A program made the translations under genes and the position numbers. Positions 50,362 through 58,881 of a stretch of 64,000 bases of DNA are shown here, piece by piece. The notes under the pieces were generated by a model. It saw only the letters and a program-made list of their open reading frames with translations. It had not been told where the DNA came from and ran no database searches. The stretch's first letter is position 1, and each line of letters starts with the position of its first letter. This stretch comes from Thiomicrorhabdus sp041583835 (GTDB lineage Bacteria > Pseudomonadota > Gammaproteobacteria > Thiomicrospirales > Thiomicrospiraceae), in the NCBI RefSeq assembly GCF_041583835.1, contig NZ_JBFHFC010000005.1, positions 98,385 to 162,384 on the forward strand. The letters are read 5' to 3'.

Positions 50362-53043
50362 ATGTTGTTCGAACAGTCGCCTCAAGAGATATTAAGATCG
50401 CTTAAGAGCAGCGAATCCGGCTTATCGCACGCAGAAGTGATGCGGCGTTTGGAAGCGTTCGGTCCAAACCGGATTAAACAAAAAGCTAAAAAAGATTACC
50501 GCATCGAGTATTTAAAAGAGTACACCTCTTTCTTCCCGATTTTGCTGGAGGTCGCGGCGATTTTGGCGTTGATCGCTGATTACTTTCAGCCCGGGCAAGG
50601 CAATGATGTTTTGGCCTATGCTGTATTTGGCGCGGTGTTCCTCAACGCCACCTTTACCTTCTGGCAGAAATTCAAAGCAGACAAGGCGATGGAAGCCCTG
50701 CTTAAACTGGTGAAGTCGGAAGCCAATGTGATTCGTGAGGGGCAGGTGCAGACGGTGGATGCCAGTCAGATTGTGCCGGGTGACATTCTTCAATTGGAAG
50801 AGGGAGACAAGGTCGCAGCGGATGCGATTCTGCTTAGCGCTAATGACATTTATTTGAATTTGTCGGTGTTAAACGGGGAATCCACCCCTTCCGCCCGTTT
50901 AATGGAATCGGGCGGAGCGAAGCGCGAACTGGATGCTAAAAACATGGTGTTTGCCGGTTCGTCGATTACCAACGGCAACGGACATGCGGTGGTGGTGACC
51001 ACGGGAGACGCCACCGAATTCGGTAAGATCGCCAGAATGACGGCGGAAGTGGTCACCATTCAGACGCCGATAGAAAAAGAAATCCGTCATATGACAAAGC
51101 TGCTGACTTTATTGGCGCTGGCGGCGGGATTGGTGTTCTTCTTCCTTGGGTGGTTTTCGGATCGGGGCTTGCTGATTTCGGCTATTTTCGCTCTGTCTTT
51201 GATTGTGGCGAACGTACCGGAAGGGTTATTACCGACCATCACCTTATCCTTGTCGTTGGCTTCTCAACGAATGGCGAGACGCCAGGCGTTGATTAAAAAC
51301 CTGAACTCGGTACAGACGTTGGGTTCGGCCACGGTAATTTGTACCGATAAAACCGGTACTTTGACCCAGAACGAGATCACCGCCAGAGTGGTTCACTTGG
51401 CGGACGGCAGTGAGATCGAGATTAGCGGAAACGGCTATTTCGGCTCGGGTGAATGCCAATTTGTGAAACGGGGTTCGTCGCAAAGTGAACGGCATTTACA
51501 GCAATTTTTGACGGTTGCCGCCGTAAATACGCATGCATCGGTGGATGCAGCCGAGAAAAGAGTGATCGGCGATCCGACTGAAGCGGCTCTGGTCGTTGCC
51601 GCGAAAAAGTATGTTGAAATGCCGGAATTTGAAAAGATTCGCGAGTATGCATTTTCGACCGAACGCAAGATGATGTCGACGTTGGTAAAGCAAGGCGATG
51701 AAAATCAACTGTTCGTCAAAGGGGCCCTGGAAAGCGTGCTGCCTTTGTGTAACCAGATTCAAGTCGAATCGTTGGAGCCGATGACGGAAGAGCGTCGCGG
51801 ACAAATCGTGGAGCAGAACCGGATGCTGGCCGAGAAAGCGTATCGGGTTTTGGCGGTGGCGATGAAATCGGGCGACGGCGAAGATCAATTGATTTTCCTT
51901 GGTTTGATCGGCATGATCGATCCGCCGCGAAAAGGAATCAAGCAGGCGATTGGCGAATGTTATTCGGCGCATATCAAGGTGACGATGATTACCGGCGATA
52001 ATCCGGTAACCGCCAAAGCGATTGCCGAGAATATCGGTTTACGGGTGGACGAGGTACTGACCGGGCAGGAGTTGGATGCTTTGTCGAACACGGCCTTAAA
52101 AACCAAGTTGAAACATCATCATTTGTTGTTCGCACGCATGGCGTCGGCGCAGAAACTGCGCATTGCCCGACTATTGCAGGAGAACGGCGAAGTGGTGGCA
52201 ATGACCGGTGACGGCGTAAACGACTCGCCGGCATTGAAACAGGCCGATATCGGGATCGCAATGGGATCGGGTACGGATGTCGCCAAAGAAGCGGCGGATA
52301 TGATATTGCTGGACGATAACTTTAAGTCGATTGTGGCGGCGGTTGAAGAGGGGCGTACGGTGTATTTCAACATCAAAAAGCTCACGACTTACATCCTCAG
52401 CTCGAACGTGCCGGAAATCGTGCCTTATGTATTGCAGTTCTTTTTGAAGATACCGATGCCGTTGTCGGTCATTCAAATCCTGTTGATCGACCTCGGTTCG
52501 GATCAGCTGCCGGGGTTGGGATTGGGATCGGAGAAGCCGGAAAAACATATTATGCAACGGCCGCCGATGAGCAAAGACGAGAAGATCCTCGATTGGGAAG
52601 TATTCAAGCGCGGCTATTTTATGAACGGTGTGTTTGAGGGGATGGCGGCGATGTTCGCGTTTCTCGGCTTTCTGTTCTTGAATGGTTGGCAGTACGGCGA
52701 TCTGTCGATCGATTCGGAGTTTCACCGTCAGGCGATGACGATGACGCTGTTGGGGGCGATCACCTGTCAGATGGCGAACGTTTTCACCTTGCGTTCGTGG
52801 GAAGGCGGGATTTGGCAGATTACAAGCATTAATAAGATGATCTGGTTCGGGGTGGCGACCGAAGGCCTGTTTATTTTGGCGGTGCTGTATGTGCCTGCCG
52901 TGCAGACGGTCTTTAATACCGCTACGGTTCCTCTGGAAAATCTGTGGTTGCTGATTCCGTTCCCCGTGCTGTTGGTATTGAATCACGAATGGTATAAGGC
53001 GCGGCAAAGAGCCAAATGGCAACGTGCGGTAACAACAATTTAA
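50362..53043 (+). CDS. P-type cation ATPase, Na,K-ATPase-like (P2C-like)
   Basis: 893 residues. The catalytic Asp329 lies in CTDKTGTLTQNE, the actuator loop in LNGESTPS, and the hinge in MTGDGVNDSPALKQADIGIAMG. The transport sites resemble animal Na,K-ATPase: M4 VANVPEGLLPT (Glu287), M5 SSNVPEIVP (Ser681, Asn682, Glu685), M6 IDLGSDQLPG (Asp710, Asp714), M8 CQMANV (Gln803), M9 TEGLF (Glu834). Spacings also agree: 42 residues from Glu287 to Asp329, 25 from Glu685 to Asp710, 31 from Gln803 to Glu834. It should export Na+ (perhaps in exchange for K+ or H+). No beta subunit gene is adjacent. Coupled to the USP-like gene. Confidence 0.9.
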   Translation: MLFEQSPQEILRSLKSSESGLSHAEVMRRLEAFGPNRIKQKAKKDYRIEYLKEYTSFFPILLEVAAILALIADYFQPGQGNDVLAYAVFGAVFLNATFTFWQKFKADKAMEALLKLVKSEANVIREGQVQTVDASQIVPGDILQLEEGDKVAADAILLSANDIYLNLSVLNGESTPSARLMESGGAKRELDAKNMVFAGSSITNGNGHAVVVTTGDATEFGKIARMTAEVVTIQTPIEKEIRHMTKLLTLLALAAGLVFFFLGWFSDRGLLISAIFALSLIVANVPEGLLPTITLSLSLASQRMARRQALIKNLNSVQTLGSATVICTDKTGTLTQNEITARVVHLADGSEIEISGNGYFGSGECQFVKRGSSQSERHLQQFLTVAAVNTHASVDAAEKRVIGDPTEAALVVAAKKYVEMPEFEKIREYAFSTERKMMSTLVKQGDENQLFVKGALESVLPLCNQIQVESLEPMTEERRGQIVEQNRMLAEKAYRVLAVAMKSGDGEDQLIFLGLIGMIDPPRKGIKQAIGECYSAHIKVTMITGDNPVTAKAIAENIGLRVDEVLTGQELDALSNTALKTKLKHHHLLFARMASAQKLRIARLLQENGEVVAMTGDGVNDSPALKQADIGIAMGSGTDVAKEAADMILLDDNFKSIVAAVEEGRTVYFNIKKLTTYILSSNVPEIVPYVLQFFLKIPMPLSVIQILLIDLGSDQLPGLGLGSEKPEKHIMQRPPMSKDEKILDWEVFKRGYFMNGVFEGMAAMFAFLGFLFLNGWQYGDLSIDSEFHRQAMTMTLLGAITCQMANVFTLRSWEGGIWQITSINKMIWFGVATEGLFILAVLYVPAVQTVFNTATVPLENLWLLIPFPVLLVLNHEWYKARQRAKWQRAVTTI

Positions 53044-53131
53044 TCGCTGTTGTTTTTGTGTACTAAGAACAATTAAGCGAAATATGTCATAATATAATGA
53101 TAAGAAAAACTACCTATCTAGGAAATGGAAC

Positions 53132-54112
53132 ATGTCTACACAAACAGAATTTCACGCGCTGAAAAAGCATTTGCAAAAAGTGATTGTCGGTCAGGAAGCT
53201 TTATTGGATAAGATGATTATCGGTTTGTTGACGGGTGGACATATTCTGTTGGAAGGGCCGCCGGGCCTGGCGAAAACCACCGCCGTCAAGGCTTTGTCAA
53301 AGGGCGTTCATGCCAGCTTTCAGCGAATTCAGTTTACGCCGGATTTGATGCCGGGCGATGTTATGGGTTCCGAGGTGTTGGACGTTAACAGTGGGCAGTT
53401 GAATTTTGTAAAGGGTCCGATTTTCAACGAGATTGTACTGGCCGACGAGATTAACCGTGCACCGCCTAAAGTACAGTCGGCCTTGTTGGAAGCAATGGCC
53501 GAGAAACAAGTGACGGCTGGCGGGCAGACTCGAGCTTTGCCGGAGATGTTTCTGGTTATGGCAACGCAGAATCCATTAGAGCAGAGCGGTACTTATCCGT
53601 TGCCGGAAGCGCAGCTTGACCGCTTTATGCTGCATGTTGTGTTGGATTATCCGGACGAAGTGGAAGAGTTGGAGATTCTGCGCCGTGACCGCGCCCATCA
53701 TTTTGGCGAAGATCAGGAGCAGCCCGCCGCTTTTCTAACGCCGGAAAATGTGTTGCATGCGCGTCACGCGATTTCGGAACAGTATGTGTCCGAACCGGTT
53801 GAAAAATACATGGTCGCACTGATCAGCGCGACCCGTAAACTGGGTGAGTTGGATTCGAATTTAGCCGGTGTGTTGGATGTGGGGGCCTCGCCGCGTGCTT
53901 CGATCGCATTGCTGCATGCTGCCAGTGCCTATGCCTGGTTGCAGGATCGTGATTTTGTGACGCCGGATGACGTTATCACTTTATTGCCGGACGTATTGCG
54001 TCACCGCTTGATCGTGAGTTTCAGCGGACGCGCACAGCAATGGAATGCCGATTCGATCATCGAGAAAATCATTGAGTTAGTACCGGTGCCTTTAACGGAA
54101 GCGAACGCTTAA
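53132..54112 (+). CDS. MoxR-family AAA+ ATPase, operon 2
   Basis: 326 residues, paralogue of the gene at 27320-28297. Walker A EGPPGLAKTTAVKAL, Walker B IVLADEINRAPPKVQSALLEAMAE, sensor 1 LVMATQNPLEQSGTYPLPEAQLDRF, GASPRASIALLHAASAYAW. It opens a plus-strand operon with the same six-gene order as operon 1. Start has a weak AGGAAATGGAAC upstream. Confidence 0.93.
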   Translation: MSTQTEFHALKKHLQKVIVGQEALLDKMIIGLLTGGHILLEGPPGLAKTTAVKALSKGVHASFQRIQFTPDLMPGDVMGSEVLDVNSGQLNFVKGPIFNEIVLADEINRAPPKVQSALLEAMAEKQVTAGGQTRALPEMFLVMATQNPLEQSGTYPLPEAQLDRFMLHVVLDYPDEVEELEILRRDRAHHFGEDQEQPAAFLTPENVLHARHAISEQYVSEPVEKYMVALISATRKLGELDSNLAGVLDVGASPRASIALLHAASAYAWLQDRDFVTPDDVITLLPDVLRHRLIVSFSGRAQQWNADSIIEKIIELVPVPLTEANA

Positions 54113-54157
54113 TTGCGCTTGACTGTATTGGATTGACGATTGGGATCGCGTGAAAAT

Positions 54158-55147
54158 ATGTCGGTGTTAAGTTTAGTTAAGCTAGGCTTGCAGAGCTTGT
54201 TTAAGCAAGTGGAGTCGTCTATGGACGCTTCAAAACGCTTGCAACAGCCACTGCTGTCCGCTGTTCAGATCAATGAGTTGGCCGAAGAAGTGTCGCATCT
54301 GGCCGGCCGCCTGCCGAGAAACCTGCGTCCAAGCGAGGCTTTGCGACAGGGTGAACAGACCAGCCGTTTTATGGGGGCGGGTTTGGAGTATGAAGAGAGC
54401 CGTCCTTATCAACTCGGTGATGAAATTCGCCGTATCAACTGGCGATTGATGGCGCGTAGCGGTCAAGCCTATACCAAACTGTTTCAGGAAGAACGCCAGG
54501 AAAATTGGTTTATTCTCGTCGATCAACGTCAAAGCATGCGCTTCGGCACCAAAACCCGCCTTAAGGCGGAACAAGCACTTCGTGTCGCCGGTTATTATTT
54601 ATGGATGGCGCAGCAATCCGCAATTCCCGTCGAAGGAGCGCGTTTAGCCGAAGATTTACAGGCTACGCCGATATTTGAAGGACGCGGTACTTTCGAGCAT
54701 TTGATGGAAATCTTTTCGCAACCCTGTCCGCCGCAATCGCAAAGCCGCCAAGAGCCTCACCTTAATGATGTTTTGCTGGAGCTTACCCAGCGAATTCAGC
54801 CGGGTTCCCGAGTGATTTTAATCAGCGACTTTCATGATGCCAATGCCCGGACAACGACGATTTTGACGGCCTTACAACAGCGCAGTTTTGTTAAAACCGT
54901 ATTTATTGAGGACGCCGCCGAACGCAATTTGCCGAGTACCGAAGGGTTGCAGCTTCAATCTGTGGCGACTGCGGAAACGTTCAATTTGCACGGCTCTCAG
55001 CAGGTCGCTCAATACCATGCTTGGGCAGAAAGTTATTTTGAAGAACTTCAAAGCTTATTACAGCAATCCGGTGCAGTTGTGACCACCTTGCTGGCGCACG
55101 AACCTTTGAGCAAGCTCGCTGGGAAAGTGGAGGCTGTTAATGGCTGA
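54158..55147 (+). CDS. DUF58 protein, operon 2
   Basis: 329 residues from the ATG at 54158 (a TTG at 54140 is possible). The DUF58 signature is present as LEYEESRPYQLGDEIRRINWRLMARSGQ (in parts), then KLFQEERQENWFILVDQRQSM. Compared with operon 1, D-I-R-x-I-D-W-R reads E-I-R-R-I-N-W-R. It ends within the start of the DUF4381 gene (8-bp overlap). Confidence 0.88.
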   Translation: MSVLSLVKLGLQSLFKQVESSMDASKRLQQPLLSAVQINELAEEVSHLAGRLPRNLRPSEALRQGEQTSRFMGAGLEYEESRPYQLGDEIRRINWRLMARSGQAYTKLFQEERQENWFILVDQRQSMRFGTKTRLKAEQALRVAGYYLWMAQQSAIPVEGARLAEDLQATPIFEGRGTFEHLMEIFSQPCPPQSQSRQEPHLNDVLLELTQRIQPGSRVILISDFHDANARTTTILTALQQRSFVKTVFIEDAAERNLPSTEGLQLQSVATAETFNLHGSQQVAQYHAWAESYFEELQSLLQQSGAVVTTLLAHEPLSKLAGKVEAVNG

Positions 55148-55670
55148 TTCGATGACTGATTCAATGGCCAATACGCCGAACGTGCCGACGATGGGTTTGT
55201 CGTTGCAGGATATCGAGATGCCAACGCCGCCCGGTGTGGATTGGAGTTTTTGGACAACGTTATTGGGTTGGAGTGTGCTTGGATTGTTGATGATTGTTTT
55301 GCTGTTGTGGATTGGCAGACGTTATTACTTGCCGCTCCAGTTGTCGTTGCAGCTGCAACGATTACAGCATTCAGCCCTTAAATCCGCAGCTGAATCGGCA
55401 GATGGCGAATTAATTATCGATAAAACTCAGTTGTGGCGTCTGTATGGTTGGGCGAAATTGTTACAGCGCCATTTGGGTAAAACAAAGGCCGAAATGGTCT
55501 CGATGGAATCCTTTATGCAACGCTTAAACCAGCTTGGATTTTCGCAAGCGGATGTTTCACGTGAAACTTACATACAATTGGTTATTCAAGCTCGGGTGTT
55601 GTTGCAGAAGCGTGCGTTTTTGAGATTGAGCGCGCCTGTTGATTCCAATATGACGAGCAAGGATAGCTGA
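55140..55670 (+). CDS. DUF4381 membrane protein, operon 2
   Basis: 176 residues. The pattern LSLQDIEMPTPPGVDW corresponds to LKDIHLPDPIGWW in operon 1, followed by one membrane segment (LLGWSVLGLLMIVLLLWIG) and a helical cytoplasmic domain. A parS site is inside this gene at codons for DVSRET. Function unknown. Confidence 0.85.
   Translation: MADSMTDSMANTPNVPTMGLSLQDIEMPTPPGVDWSFWTTLLGWSVLGLLMIVLLLWIGRRYYLPLQLSLQLQRLQHSALKSAAESADGELIIDKTQLWRLYGWAKLLQRHLGKTKAEMVSMESFMQRLNQLGFSQADVSRETYIQLVIQARVLLQKRAFLRLSAPVDSNMTSKDS
55553..55568. other. parS: parS site inside the DUF4381 gene
   Basis: TGTTTCACGTGAAACT, core exact, near the 3' end of the gene. Confidence 0.87.
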
Positions 55671-55672
55671 GT

Positions 55673-56824
55673 ATGGAATCCTTGGTAATGTCATGGTTGA
55701 GTGCCTTATCTTTAGACGTGGATAGCTTTGCAACGCCGGTTTGGTTGTGGCTGATTCTGCTTTGGCCTCTGTTATGGTTATTGCAAACGCTACGTTTATG
55801 GCCGATTCAGGCTAAAGAAGACGATTTGGCGCAGTTGCAGTCGCAACGCCAGTTTGTGTTCAGACACCCGTTGATTCATTTGCAAAGTCGCGTGTCTCAA
55901 ACGTCGCCGGGCAAATCGATTTTTTCGTGGTTTAAATTGTTTCTGCAATTGTTGCGCGGTTTGGTAATCGTCAGTCTTGCCGTGGCTTTGGCGCAACCGC
56001 AAAAGATGCAACCATCCGATCCGTTACCTCAAGAAAAAACCGTGCGTGATGTGGTGTTTGTAATCGAAAGCTCGGCGTCTTTTTTGTTGCCTGACTATCA
56101 GGTAAACGGTAAGGACGATACGCGTATGAATGTGGTGAGATCGGTGTTGGATCAATTCATTGGCGGCCTTGCCGGAAATCGCTTCGGCTTGACGATTTAT
56201 GCCCAGCAGGCTTATACCTTGATGCCGTTAAGTGCCGATCAGACGGTTGCAAGATTGAATCTAAAGCGCCTCAAGCCTTATTTGGCGGGGCGTACCGATG
56301 AGGCGCTTGGCGAAGCGTTGGGGCTGGCTTTAAAACAGACCGAACAGGGCATGCAAAAAGGCGATGAAGATACGTTAAGGCGTGTGGTGGTGTTGATTAG
56401 TGACGGCCAGGCACAGCCTAGCCGAATCGACGTGAGCGAGGCGATTAACTACGCTCAGATGATGAATGTGCCGATCTATACAGTGGGTGTCGGTGCAAGC
56501 AGTCAAGAGGCCGATCAACGTCTCTATTCCGGCTTGCTTTATCAGCCGTTGGAGTCGGAGTCATTGAAACGGATCGCCGCCGAGACCAACGGGCACTATT
56601 ATCAGATCGGTAGTGGAGACGATTTACAGAAAGTGTTGCATAAAATAGATCAAACGGAAGGCGTACCTTATTTGGCACCGCCCAGTCCGCCACAGAAGAT
56701 TCCACTGTATCACTGGCCGTTGTTGTTCGGTGTGTTAAGTTTGTTGGTCTATCTGTTGTTGAGCATTGCATTGGCTTCGCATTTGTCCAAGCCGGTTAAG
56801 ACCGCCACGCAAGGAGGTCTCTAA
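55673..56824 (+). CDS. VWA membrane protein (BatA-type) with altered MIDAS, operon 2
   Basis: 383 residues. Membrane segments PVWLWLILLWPLLWLLQTL and LLRGLVIVSLAVALAQP, then a VWA domain, then C-terminal WPLLFGVLSLLVYLLLSIALA. The MIDAS is unusual: VIESSASFLLP has Glu in place of the first Asp of DxSxS, and the following RMNVVRSVLDQF keeps the fold. The second motif is VLISDGQAQPSRID, with the Asp present. The operon 1 copy is canonical. Metal binding may be altered. Start 2 bp after the DUF4381 stop. Confidence 0.87.
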   Translation: MESLVMSWLSALSLDVDSFATPVWLWLILLWPLLWLLQTLRLWPIQAKEDDLAQLQSQRQFVFRHPLIHLQSRVSQTSPGKSIFSWFKLFLQLLRGLVIVSLAVALAQPQKMQPSDPLPQEKTVRDVVFVIESSASFLLPDYQVNGKDDTRMNVVRSVLDQFIGGLAGNRFGLTIYAQQAYTLMPLSADQTVARLNLKRLKPYLAGRTDEALGEALGLALKQTEQGMQKGDEDTLRRVVVLISDGQAQPSRIDVSEAINYAQMMNVPIYTVGVGASSQEADQRLYSGLLYQPLESESLKRIAAETNGHYYQIGSGDDLQKVLHKIDQTEGVPYLAPPSPPQKIPLYHWPLLFGVLSLLVYLLLSIALASHLSKPVKTATQGGL

Positions 56825-58881
56825 TGGATTCGATGATGGCATTCTGGTCGGTTTTGTTCGGTGGAGACCTGCAGTGGCGTGCGCCGTTGTGGTTGTGGGC
56901 CTTATTGTTACCCCCGTTGTTATGGTTTTTCAAACAGTGGTGGATTAAAGTTCAAAAACAGAGTTATGCGGATTCACATCTTTGGCCGTGGGTGGAAGCG
57001 AATCCTTTATTATCGAAATCAAAATCAAATTTGGATAGGTCTGCCGGTTTTAAAACGGGTGTGCTTAGCGTGGCGGTCGGTTTTTATTACAAGGTTAAAC
57101 AACTGGTTTCGCCGAGTCGATTGCTCAGCGTCGGATGGTTATGCCTGATTGTTGCGTTAGCCGGTCCCCGGAGCTTGTTGCCGAGTCCGGATCAGACGAG
57201 TCGTGCCGGTGTTGATGTGATGGTGATGATGGATCTTTCGCACTCCATGACCGCCGAGGATGTCTATCCCAGCCGTTTTTTACAGGCGAAGTCATTGGTG
57301 GAAACTTTGGTCAAAGGATTACAGCCGAATGACCGTGTGGCATTGATGGGGTTTGCCGGACAGCCGCATCTGGTCAGCCCCTTGAGTTTTGACCGCGATC
57401 TGTTTCAGCATTCGTTGAATTTATTGGAACCGGATATGTTACCGACACAGGGAAGCTGGTTGGAACTGGCGGCGATTTCTGGCTTGCACCATCTGCAACA
57501 AACCGCTGGTAATGCGAAAGTGATGCTGGTTTTAAGTAATGGCGCACCGGCATTTTGGAAGCCGCAAAATTTACCTGAAGTGGTTAAGGGATTGCCCGAA
57601 ACACAAGCGTTAAGAAGCGGGCAGACCGACGTCAAAACCATCTGGATTGGGATCGGTAAGCCAACACCAAGTAGTTTGCCGGACAAAACGGATAAAACCG
57701 GACGTTTACACGCCAATGGCATGTTGGTGCAGAGTCGCTTGGAAGAAGCGGTGATGAAAAAGTGGGCGCAAACGTTGCATGGCATTTATCTGCACGGTTC
57801 GACCGATCAAGCGTTTATGTCCAGATTGATGGAAGAAGTGACACTGCCTGCGCAAAGTCGAAGTTTGCCTAGTAGTCAGCAGGTTTGGCAGGATTTTTCA
57901 CAACCGTTCATGGTGATGGGTTTGTTGGCTTTATTGTGGGCGTTTTATCCGCTGACATTTGCGTTTGGTTTGACGGGTCAAGGAAATAAAGACGCTGTTA
58001 AAAAGAGCGAAAACGGTGTTGCTTCGTTATTTATGCTTGGATTTGCCATATTGTTTTCAACTGTATCGCTGTCTCCCGACGTACAAGCCGCAGAGAGTTC
58101 CCAATCCATTAAGCAGAGCGCTTATCAGGCATTTCAGGCGGAACAGTACGATTTGGCCACTTCTTTGTATGATCAAGTTGCCGATTATGACGGTTATTTA
58201 GGGGCGGGAACCTCTGCCTATAAAGCCGGGGATCTGGAATCGGCCGTGTTGTACTTCAGGCAAGCTGCGTTGAGTGCTAACGATGATGATTCAAGGGCTA
58301 AGGCGTTGTTTAACTTAGGTAACGGTTATTATTTGGTGAATTTGTTGCCGCAGGCAATCGAGGCTTATCGCCAAGCTTTGCTGTACCACCCTCATTATGT
58401 TAAGGCCGAACAAAACTTGGCATTGGCTTTACAGCGCAAACAGTTCGAGGATGCCGGCAAAAATGCCAAAGGCGAAGACGACGACGGCAGCGGTGAGGGG
58501 CGTGATTCCGAAGGCGCTTTTTACGGTGGTCAAAAGCCGAGTGCTTCGTCTGAAACCCCGGGTTTTGGGGCGGATGATGTCGAAGGTTCCAGCGGAGAAG
58601 ACAAAGTCATTTTGCCGCAAGCCGGAGAAATCACCGATTACCGGTTTGACAATCAAGCCGGTTCCGCTCGCTTGAACGTTGATCAACGTGCCCAGGTTGC
58701 GGCTGGTTCGGCAATCTTGCAACGTCAACAGCAATTACAGCGCGCCCAGGCATTCGAAAATCAATTGCAGCAGTTGGACGACCAACAAGGCGTATTGTTG
58801 AAACGACTTTTCGAGCGTGAAGAGGGCTTTCAGGCTGCGCAAGAAGAAGCGCATCCGATTCCGGGGGTTCAACCATGGTAG
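56824..58881 (+). CDS. VWA-TPR membrane protein (BatB-BatC fusion), operon 2
   Basis: 685 residues. Membrane segment LWLWALLLPPLLWFFKQW, a VWA with canonical MIDAS (VMVMMDLSHSMTAEDV), a second membrane part (FMVMGLLALLWAFYPL and VASLFMLGFAILFSTVSLS), then TPRs (KALFNLGNGYYLVNLLPQAIEAYRQALLYHP in parts), and a charged low-complexity stretch. The tail (residues about 610-685) is a Gln-rich helical stretch. The ATG overlaps the BatA stop (TAATG) with AAGGAGG upstream. Its repeat region is shorter than that of operon 1. Confidence 0.9.
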   Translation: MDSMMAFWSVLFGGDLQWRAPLWLWALLLPPLLWFFKQWWIKVQKQSYADSHLWPWVEANPLLSKSKSNLDRSAGFKTGVLSVAVGFYYKVKQLVSPSRLLSVGWLCLIVALAGPRSLLPSPDQTSRAGVDVMVMMDLSHSMTAEDVYPSRFLQAKSLVETLVKGLQPNDRVALMGFAGQPHLVSPLSFDRDLFQHSLNLLEPDMLPTQGSWLELAAISGLHHLQQTAGNAKVMLVLSNGAPAFWKPQNLPEVVKGLPETQALRSGQTDVKTIWIGIGKPTPSSLPDKTDKTGRLHANGMLVQSRLEEAVMKKWAQTLHGIYLHGSTDQAFMSRLMEEVTLPAQSRSLPSSQQVWQDFSQPFMVMGLLALLWAFYPLTFAFGLTGQGNKDAVKKSENGVASLFMLGFAILFSTVSLSPDVQAAESSQSIKQSAYQAFQAEQYDLATSLYDQVADYDGYLGAGTSAYKAGDLESAVLYFRQAALSANDDDSRAKALFNLGNGYYLVNLLPQAIEAYRQALLYHPHYVKAEQNLALALQRKQFEDAGKNAKGEDDDGSGEGRDSEGAFYGGQKPSASSETPGFGADDVEGSSGEDKVILPQAGEITDYRFDNQAGSARLNVDQRAQVAAGSAILQRQQQLQRAQAFENQLQQLDDQQGVLLKRLFEREEGFQAAQEEAHPIPGVQPW

